Of a stretch of DNA of 64,000 nucleotides, positions 58,142 through 64,000 are shown piece after piece. Source of the stretch: Nonomuraea thailandensis (lineage in GTDB: Bacteria > Actinomycetota > Actinomycetes > Streptosporangiales > Streptosporangiaceae). The notes under the pieces are model-generated. The model was not told where the DNA came from. It was given only the letters and a program-made list of their open reading frames with translations, and did no database searches. The number at the start of each line of letters is the position of its first letter. The stretch's first letter is position 1. Location: NCBI RefSeq assembly GCF_024172165.1, contig NZ_JAMZEB010000002.1, forward strand, positions 868,001 through 932,000, given 5' to 3'. Both the position numbers and the translations under genes were made by a program.

Positions 58142-58891
58142 ATGACCGTACGCGTGGAGCGCCAGGGCCCGGTCACCACCGTGGTGATCAGCAGGCCCGA
58201 GGCGCGCAACGCCGTCGATCGCAAGACCGCCGACGCGCTGACCGAGGCGTTCCGTGACTTCGACTGCTCGGACGCCGCCGTGGCGGTGTTGTGGGGCGAG
58301 GGCGGCACGTTCTGCGCCGGCGCCGACCTCAAGTCGCTCGACAACCACGTCGGCGAGGAGGGCGACGGGCCGATGGGGCCGACCAGGCTGCGCCTGAGCA
58401 AGCCGGTCATCGCCGCCGTCTCCGGGCACGCCGTGGCCGGCGGGCTGGAGCTGGCGCTCTGGTGCGACCTGCGGGTGGCGGAGGAGGACGCGGTGTTCGG
58501 GGTGTTCTGCCGGAGGTGGGGGGTGCCGCTCATCGACGGCGGCACGGTACGGCTGCCGCGGCTGATCGGCACGTCGCGGGCGCTGGACATGATCCTCACG
58601 GGCCGGCCCGTCGAGGCGCCCGAGGCGTACGCGTGGGGGCTGGCCAACCGGCTCGTGCCCGGCGGCACCGCCAGGCGGCACGCGGAGGCGCTGGCCCTGG
58701 AGCTGGCGCGGTTCCCGCAGGAGTGCCTGCGCGGCGACCGGATGTCGGTGCTGGAGCAGGACGGCCTGGAAGAGGGCGAGGCGATGCGCAACGAGCTGCG
58801 CCACGGCCTGGTGTCGCTGCCCGACGCGTCGGAGGGCGCGGCCCGCTTCGCCGCGGGAGCCGGCCGCCACGGCGCCTTCCAGGATCTGTGA
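58142..58891 (+). CDS. Enoyl-CoA hydratase/isomerase family protein
   Basis: A 249-residue crotonase. The oxyanion-hole segments GGTFCAGADLKSL and SGHAVAGGLELALWCDLRVA are present. Where the hydratase glutamates are expected it reads FCRRWGVPLIDGGTVRLPRLIG, so the classical Glu pair is not clearly kept and the precise reaction (hydration, isomerisation or hydrolysis) is uncertain. GAGGAGG precedes the ATG. It lies 46 bp upstream of the LigD-type polymerase, probably by chance. Confidence 0.88.
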   Translation: MTVRVERQGPVTTVVISRPEARNAVDRKTADALTEAFRDFDCSDAAVAVLWGEGGTFCAGADLKSLDNHVGEEGDGPMGPTRLRLSKPVIAAVSGHAVAGGLELALWCDLRVAEEDAVFGVFCRRWGVPLIDGGTVRLPRLIGTSRALDMILTGRPVEAPEAYAWGLANRLVPGGTARRHAEALALELARFPQECLRGDRMSVLEQDGLEEGEAMRNELRHGLVSLPDASEGAARFAAGAGRHGAFQDL

Positions 58892-58937
58892 TCGGCGCTC
58901 CCCGGGGTTGTCGGTCGGCCCGCGTATCGTGACCTTC

Positions 58938-60140
58938 ATGCCTGACATCGAGGTCGCCGGGCGCGAGGTCCGGATCACCAGCCCCGACAAGGTGGTCTTC
59001 CCGCAGTCGGGGCGCACCAAGCTCGACCTGATCCGGTTCTACCAGGCCGTGGGCGAGGCGGCGCTGCGCGGCGTGCACGGGCGGCCGATGGTGCTCAAGC
59101 GGTTCGTGCACGGCATCGAGCAGGAGGCGTTCTTCCAGAAGCGGGCTCCGGCCAAGCGGCCCGACTGGGTCGAGGTGGCCGAGCTGAAATACCGCTCGGG
59201 GCTGAGCGCGGAAGAGGTGGTGTGCACCGACCTGGCGCAGCTCCTGTGGGTGGTCAACCTCGGCTGCGTCGACCTCAACCCGCACCCGGTGCGCTCCGAC
59301 GACCTGTCCAGGCCCGACGAGCTGCGCATCGACCTCGACCCGGTGCCGGGCGTCGAGTGGTCCGACGTGCTGCGCACGGCCCAGGTGGCCCGGGAGGTCC
59401 TGGCCGACCACGGGCTCGTGGCCTGGCCCAAGACGTCCGGCTCGCGCGGCTTCCACGTCTACGCCCGGATCGAGCGGCGCTGGCCGTTCGCGAAGGTCCG
59501 CAAGGCGGCCGAGACGGTGGCGCGCGAGGTGGAGCGGCGCGCGCCCGACCTGGCGACCAGCCGGTGGTGGAAGGAGGAGCGGCACGGCGTGTTCGTCGAC
59601 TTCAACCAGAACGCCTATGACCGCACGGTCGCCTCCGCCTATTCCGTGCGCGCCGTGCAGGACGCCCGCGTGTCCACCCCGCTGACCTGGGACGAGGTGC
59701 CGGGCTGCCGGCCGGAGGCGTTCACCGTCGACACCGTGCCCGGGCGGCTGGCCGAGCGCGGCGACCCGTGGGAGGACATGGACCTGCACCCGGGCTCGCT
59801 CGACGGGCTGCTGGAGCTCGCGGAGGAGCTCGGCCCGGCGCCCAAGCCGCCCAAGGGCAGCGGGCGCAGGCAGCAGACGATGCCGGTGATCGAGATCGCC
59901 AGGGCGGAGCACAAGGACGAGGCGATGGCGGGGTTCGAGCGGTGGAAGGCCCGCCATCCCGAGGTCGCGGCCCGGCTGGAGGCCGCCGACGTGCTGGTGG
60001 ACGGCATGCGGGGGCGCAGCAGCGTGTGGTACCGCATCCGCGTCAACCTGCAGCACGTGCCGGAGGGCGAGCGTCCGCCGCAGGAGGCGCTGGAGGTCGA
60101 CTACGACCCGTGGGGGCGCGGCGGGGGCCCGGCGTCTTGA
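58938..60140 (+). CDS. LigD-type polymerase (archaeo-eukaryotic primase superfamily)
   Basis: A 400-residue stand-alone polymerase domain of the LigD/PolDom type. VRITSPDKVVFPQSGRTKLDLIRFY opens the domain, the catalytic DxD is LDP/IDLDP (D132, D134), and SGSRGFHVY holds the SxH motif. It adds ribonucleotides during nonhomologous end joining in actinobacteria. The C-terminal 100 residues (after KGSGRRQQTMPVIEIARAE) form an extra helical and beta part without nuclease or ligase motifs. Ligase and Ku genes are not within the window. The ATG at 58938 is the family-consistent start. Confidence 0.9.
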   Translation: MPDIEVAGREVRITSPDKVVFPQSGRTKLDLIRFYQAVGEAALRGVHGRPMVLKRFVHGIEQEAFFQKRAPAKRPDWVEVAELKYRSGLSAEEVVCTDLAQLLWVVNLGCVDLNPHPVRSDDLSRPDELRIDLDPVPGVEWSDVLRTAQVAREVLADHGLVAWPKTSGSRGFHVYARIERRWPFAKVRKAAETVAREVERRAPDLATSRWWKEERHGVFVDFNQNAYDRTVASAYSVRAVQDARVSTPLTWDEVPGCRPEAFTVDTVPGRLAERGDPWEDMDLHPGSLDGLLELAEELGPAPKPPKGSGRRQQTMPVIEIARAEHKDEAMAGFERWKARHPEVAARLEAADVLVDGMRGRSSVWYRIRVNLQHVPEGERPPQEALEVDYDPWGRGGGPAS

Positions 60141-60184
60141 GGGCAACCGGGCAGAGCCACATGCTGGAAGGACGAGGAGACACC

Positions 60185-60519
60185 ATGAAGTACATGACGA
60201 TCCAACAGGTTCAGTACGCGGCGACCTCGGACGTTTCGACGACCGGCTGGACGAGCTGATGAACGCGCTGCTCGACCTGGAGGACACGGATCCGGCGATC
60301 GAGGACCCCGATCTGGCTGCCACGCTCACCACGGGCATCGTGGACGTCCAGATGATCGCCGAAGCCGATGACCCCGCTGACGCGATGGTCAGGGCGTGGT
60401 GCTTTCTCCGCTCCGCCCTTCAAACGATCGGCGACGCGACCCCCGGCTGGGAGACTCAGCGCGCGGTGATGCACGTCGCCCCCGCCGACGCCGCCGACCG
60501 CCTGACGACGAGCGCGTGA
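60185..60519 (+). pseudogene. Small conserved-type protein split by a frameshift
   Basis: An ATG at 60185 with GAGGAG 5 nt upstream starts MKYMTIQQVQYAATSDVS, then stops at 60259. The adjacent frame reads FDDRLDELMNALLDLEDTDPAIEDPDLAATL... and continues to 60519, although its own ATG (60259) has no ribosome site. The two frames would join into one roughly 110-residue protein if about one base were missing or extra near 60235. A real frameshift, a sequencing error or programmed shifting are possible. No function is known. Confidence 0.65.
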
Positions 60520-60566
60520 GGTCGCGCGCCGCACGCGGCTTCACGCCATGGGATCCGGCGGGCCGA

Positions 60567-61985
60567 TCAGCGGCCTGAGATCAGGTTCGCCAGCCGTGCG
60601 TACGCCGACGTCGTGGCCCCGCGTTCGTTCTCGTGGCGGTCGGCGGCGCGGAACAGCGCGTAGATGAGCTGCACCCCCGCCCACCGCAGCGGCTCCGGCT
60701 CCCATTGCCGCACCTGCCGCCCCACCCACGGCAGCCCCGTCAGCTCGCTCTCGCGGCGCAGCACCAGGTCGCGCAGGGTGCGGCCGGCCAGGTTGGTGGT
60801 GGTGACGCCGCTGCCGACGTAGCCGCCGGCCCAGCCGAGGCCGCTGGCGTGGTCCAGGTGCACGGTCGAGCACCAGTCGCGCGGCACCCCGAGCACCCCG
60901 CACCACGCGTGCTGGACGCGGACGTCGGCGGCGGCGGGGAAGAGCTTGACGAGCATGCGCCACAGCAGGGCGACGGTCTGCGCCTGGGTGGCGCCGCGCC
61001 GGTCGGTGCGGGAGCCGAAGCGGTACGGCACGCCGCGCCCGCCGATCGCGATCCGGTCGTCGGCGGTGCGCTGGGTGTAGACGTAGGCGTGGGCCTCGTC
61101 CTCCAGCAGCTCGTTGCCCTGCCAGCCGATGTGCTTCCACACGTCGGCGGGCAGCGGCTCGGTGATGATCATGGAGCTGTTCATCGGCAGCCACTGCCGG
61201 TGCTGGCCGGCCAGGCCGGCGGTGAAGCCCTCGGTGGCGCGGATGACGTACTCGGCGGAGACGACGCCCCGCGTGGTGACCGCGCACGCCGGGCCGCCCT
61301 GCCGCCGGGGCCGGATCTCGGTCACCGTGGTGTCCTCGAAGATGTCCACGCCCAGCCGTTCCACCGCGGCGGCCAGCCCGACGGCCAGCTTGGCGGGCTG
61401 GATGCGGGCGCAGTGGGGCGAGTAGGACGCCTCCAGCGCCCCCGCCACCTGCACGCGCTCGCGCTGCTCGTCACGGCCGAGCAGCCGTACGTCGTCCTCG
61501 CCGTACCCCCAGGCCCGCAGGTCGGCGACGCCGGCGCGCAGGCGGCGGCGCTGGGCCGGGTTGGTGGCGACGTGGATCAGCCCGCCCTTGTGCACGTCGG
61601 CGTCGATGCCCTCGGCGCGGGTCACCTCGATGACCTCGTCCACGGACCGGAACATGGCCCGCTGCAGGTCGATCATGGCCTGCCGCCCGCGCGCCTTGGC
61701 GTGCCGCTTGCGCGACCCGGCGAACTCGGCCGAGAGCCACCCGCCGTTGCGCCCCGACGCGCCGAACCCGGCGAACTCCTTCTCCAGGATCGCGATCCGC
61801 AGCCCGGGGTCGGCCTGCTTCAGGTAGTACGCGGTCCACAGGCCGGTGTAGCCGCCGCCGACGATGGCGACGTCGTACGCGCGGGGCCCCGGCAGCGCCG
61901 GACGCCGCGTGGGCAGGCCGATCTGCCGGTACCAGAAGGAGACCCCGCCGTTGGCGAAGTCGTCGGTCAGCGGGATACCTCTCAT
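60567..61985 (-). CDS. FAD-dependent oxidoreductase, DAO family
   Basis: A 472-residue flavoenzyme. The dinucleotide fold is VAIVGGGYTGLWTAYYL, then LEKEFAGFGASGRNGGWLS. A substrate-side region carries SMIITEPLPADVW, and the C-terminal FAD part has GLGWAGGYVGSGVTTTNLAGRTLRDLVL. It resembles amino-acid or gamma-glutamylputrescine oxidases. Start is ATG 61985, with another in-frame ATG at 61997. No pathway partners are adjacent. Confidence 0.9.
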   Translation of the reverse strand: MRGIPLTDDFANGGVSFWYRQIGLPTRRPALPGPRAYDVAIVGGGYTGLWTAYYLKQADPGLRIAILEKEFAGFGASGRNGGWLSAEFAGSRKRHAKARGRQAMIDLQRAMFRSVDEVIEVTRAEGIDADVHKGGLIHVATNPAQRRRLRAGVADLRAWGYGEDDVRLLGRDEQRERVQVAGALEASYSPHCARIQPAKLAVGLAAAVERLGVDIFEDTTVTEIRPRRQGGPACAVTTRGVVSAEYVIRATEGFTAGLAGQHRQWLPMNSSMIITEPLPADVWKHIGWQGNELLEDEAHAYVYTQRTADDRIAIGGRGVPYRFGSRTDRRGATQAQTVALLWRMLVKLFPAAADVRVQHAWCGVLGVPRDWCSTVHLDHASGLGWAGGYVGSGVTTTNLAGRTLRDLVLRRESELTGLPWVGRQVRQWEPEPLRWAGVQLIYALFRAADRHENERGATTSAYARLANLISGR

Positions 61986-62056
61986 CACCAGACACATCTT
62001 CTAATAACAGACAGAAAGCAACAAGGCGGCGAAGTGTAATAAAACTGGACGTCCGG

Positions 62057-62950
62057 CTAGCTTCGTGTCGGGCGTTCGTACCCCTCGTCGCCTCCGTATA
62101 CGTGCAGGTCAGGGTCCTGCTCCGGCTGCGTGGCCGGGCTGGTGGGGGAGGCGGTGTGCTCGGAGGCGAAGTCGTCCGACAGCACCGGGGGCGGCGGCAT
62201 GAGGTAGTCGTGCCAGGTGATCTCGCCCTTGGGCGACGCGTCGGTGGTGAGGTCGCCCGCGCGCTGCGCCGCGTACAGGCGGCCCGGATAGCGTACGGGC
62301 AGGCAGGGCCGGCGCAGCCCTGAGGCGTGCAGCCAGGTCCTGACCAGCTCCTCGGTGTTCAGCACCTGCGGCCCGCCGTACTCGATCTCCCGGTGCGAGG
62401 GTCCCGCGCTGAGCAGGGCGGCGGCGCGCGTGGCCACCTCTCCCGTGTGCACCGGCTGCCAGGGCAGCGACCGGTCCACGGGCAGCACGGGCAGCGACGC
62501 GTGGTCGCGCAGCCGCTGCTGCAGCCACTGGTGGAACGGGGTGACGCGCAGGATCGTCCAGTCCAGCCCGCTCTCCTGGACCAGCCGCTCGGCCTCCAGC
62601 TTGTGCCGCAGGTGGCCGTAGGCGGCCCGGTCGGCGCCGACCATCGAGGTGAACAGCACGTGCGGCACCCCGGCCGCGTGCGCGAGGATCATCAGCGTCC
62701 TGGTCCCGGGCACGTCCACCGCGCCGCGCCCTTTGCGGCCGCTGGTGGCCAGGTGGGCGATCGCGTCCACGCCGTCCACGGCCTCCCTGACGCCGTTGCC
62801 GGAGAACAGGTCGCCCCACATCCACTCGACGTTGCCGCGGCCGTCCCGCTTGGTACGGCTCAGTGCCCGCACCTCGTGACCCGCCTTGAGCAGGGCGGGC
62901 ACCAGTGCTCCGCCCAGCGTGCCGGTGGCTCCCGTGACCAGAATGCGCAT
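62057..62950 (-). CDS. NmrA-like NAD(P)-binding protein
   Basis: A 297-residue atypical SDR. RILVTGATGTLGGALVPALLKAGHEVRALSRT is a full NAD(P) loop, followed by DGVDAIAHLATSGRK, and LDWTILRVTPFHQWLQQ is typical of NmrA/YtfG-type sensors. The classical YxxxK is not evident, so redox sensing or reduction of a quinone-like substrate is possible. It lies divergent from the ThDP enzyme. Confidence 0.88.
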   Translation of the reverse strand: MRILVTGATGTLGGALVPALLKAGHEVRALSRTKRDGRGNVEWMWGDLFSGNGVREAVDGVDAIAHLATSGRKGRGAVDVPGTRTLMILAHAAGVPHVLFTSMVGADRAAYGHLRHKLEAERLVQESGLDWTILRVTPFHQWLQQRLRDHASLPVLPVDRSLPWQPVHTGEVATRAAALLSAGPSHREIEYGGPQVLNTEELVRTWLHASGLRRPCLPVRYPGRLYAAQRAGDLTTDASPKGEITWHDYLMPPPPVLSDDFASEHTASPTSPATQPEQDPDLHVYGGDEGYERPTRS

Positions 62951-63037
62951 GCGGGTCCCCTACCCGCCAGATTCGAGAAATGTCAATGAATCGCCGTTCC
63001 GGGTCTGCGGGCGGTGGAGCGGGGTAGGGCCGCACAC

Positions 63038-64000
63038 ATGGCTCGAATCGCATCCGAATCCCTGATCGAACGGCTCGTGGCATGGGGCGTCGACACCGTC
63101 TTCGGCCTGCCTGGTGACGGCATCAACGGCATCATGGAGGGGCTGCGGCGCCACCGCGACCGGGTGCGCTTCGTCCTCGTCCACCACGAGGAGGCCGCGG
63201 CGTTCATGGCCACCGGCTACGCCAAGGCCACCGGGCGCATCGGCGTGTGCCTGGCCACCTCCGGCCCGGGCGGCATCCACCTGCTGAACGGCCTCTACGA
63301 CGCCAAGCTCGACCACGTGCCGGTGCTGGCCATCACGGGCATGCAGGAGACGTCCGTGCTGGGCACCGGCTACCAGCAGGAAGTCCACCTGGACAAGCTC
63401 TTCGCCGACGTGGCCGAGTACAACATGATGGTCACCAACCCGGCCCAGCTTCCCTCGCTGGTGGATCTGGCCATCCGTACGTCCTACGCGCGGCGCGGGG
63501 TCTCCCACCTCACCCTGCCCAACGACATCCAGGTGGCCGAGGCGGGGGCGGACCCGTACAAGAGCGTCGCCCCGGTGCGGGCGCCGCAGACGGCGCCCGT
63601 GTATCTCCAGGCGTCCGGCATGCCCCGGCAGGAGGACATCGAGTGGGCGGCCGAGGTGCTGAACCGGGCCGAGCGGCCCGCCATGCTCGTCGGGCAGGGC
63701 GCGCTGCACGCCAGGGAGGAGGTGCTGGCCGTGGCCGAGGTGCTTGGCGCGCCCGTGGTCAAGACGTTGCCGGGCAAGGCGGTCATCCCGGACGACTCGC
63801 CGTACACGACGGGCGGGCTCGGCCTGCTCGGCACGCGGCCGAGCGAGGAGCTGATGGAGGAGGCGGACGTGCTGTTCATGGTGGGCACGAACTTTCCCTA
63901 CTCCAAGTTCCTGCCGGAGGTGCGGGACACGCGGGTGGTGCAGTTCGAGGCGGACCCGACGCGGGCGGGGGCGCGGATCGCGACGGACGTGCCCGTGGTG
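63038..64000 (+). CDS. Thiamine-diphosphate-dependent enzyme, pyruvate-oxidase-like (partial)
   Basis: The first 321 codons of a ThDP enzyme; the window ends inside it. The PYR domain has SESLIERLVAWGVDTVFGLPGDGINGIMEG, with the catalytic Glu in VHHEEAAAF, and ATSGPGGIHLLNGLYDAKLDHVPVLAITG. The middle domain begins RPAMLVGQGALH. It resembles pyruvate:quinone oxidoreductase (PoxB) or acetolactate-synthase-like proteins. The C-terminal PP domain with the ThDP GDG motif lies outside the window, so the reaction cannot be fixed. Confidence 0.88.
   Translation, partial: MARIASESLIERLVAWGVDTVFGLPGDGINGIMEGLRRHRDRVRFVLVHHEEAAAFMATGYAKATGRIGVCLATSGPGGIHLLNGLYDAKLDHVPVLAITGMQETSVLGTGYQQEVHLDKLFADVAEYNMMVTNPAQLPSLVDLAIRTSYARRGVSHLTLPNDIQVAEAGADPYKSVAPVRAPQTAPVYLQASGMPRQEDIEWAAEVLNRAERPAMLVGQGALHAREEVLAVAEVLGAPVVKTLPGKAVIPDDSPYTTGGLGLLGTRPSEELMEEADVLFMVGTNFPYSKFLPEVRDTRVVQFEADPTRAGARIATDVPVV

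Noticed and set aside
1..64000. tRNA, rRNA, transposase and integrase genes
   Set aside because: No cloverleaf, rRNA core sequence, DDE or tyrosine-recombinase motif was recognised by eye; a dedicated scan could still find small RNAs.

Overview
The window is very GC-rich, gene-dense actinobacterial chromosome. GTG starts are frequent, many start and stop codons overlap by 4 bp, and there is a complete Cvn-type conservon (roadblock, DUF742 and Ras-like GTPase genes behind a nitrate/nitrite-sensor kinase) plus a SapB/AmfS-like class III lanthipeptide locus. Together these point to a filamentous actinomycete of the Streptomyces or Streptosporangiales (Nonomuraea-like) type; the genus is inferred. 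About 50 protein genes were recognised, one of them truncated at each window edge. No tRNA, rRNA, CRISPR array or transposase was seen.

Region 1 (1-11.2 kb) is a glycan-catabolism locus. A GH84 O-GlcNAcase-like enzyme lies divergent to a run of genes: a double metallo-beta-lactamase-fold protein, a LacI regulator, a ROK sugar kinase, a SIS-domain isomerase, a GH38 alpha-mannosidase and an unassigned six-hairpin-type protein. A 12-bp motif, TGTGGGAACGAT, is shared by the two control regions and is the likely LacI operator. An epimerase remnant trails the run.

Region 2 (11.2-14.5 kb) holds an erythromycin-esterase-like protein divergent from a double-HTH MerR regulator, a DUF4240 protein and a histidine-phosphatase homologue lacking the usual RHG motif. 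Region 3 (14.6-23.4 kb) has, on the minus strand, P450, class I terpene synthase, class II terpene cyclase and then cvnA-B-C-D, with a divergent GGPP synthase. This is a compact diterpenoid cluster read in the same direction as a conservon.

Region 4 (23.4-37.5 kb) is mixed metabolism and regulation: a secreted esterase, two aldo/keto reductases, a STAS protein divergent from an XRE regulator, a TetR/MFS efflux pair with a strong palindromic operator, a WS/DGAT acyltransferase with a long repetitive insertion, a sulfite-oxidase-family enzyme, a membrane-anchored gluzincin-like protein, a small secreted protein and PolX.

Region 5 (37.6-47.7 kb) is a class III lanthipeptide locus: NarL-family histidine kinase, LanKC, a 43-residue precursor (a short ORF overlapping the LanKC 3' end), two ABC exporter genes, a prolyl oligopeptidase that probably removes the leader, and a convergent NarL/LuxR response regulator. 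This is the most interesting system in the window.

Region 6 (47.8-64 kb) contains an AhpD-like protein, an MmyB-like HTH regulator with an alcohol dehydrogenase, an SDR, a GCS2 ligase, a PaaX regulator divergent from an AidB-like acyl-CoA dehydrogenase, DUF4132, enoyl-CoA hydratase, a LigD-type polymerase, a frameshifted small gene, a DAO-family oxidoreductase, an NmrA-like protein and the start of a ThDP enzyme.
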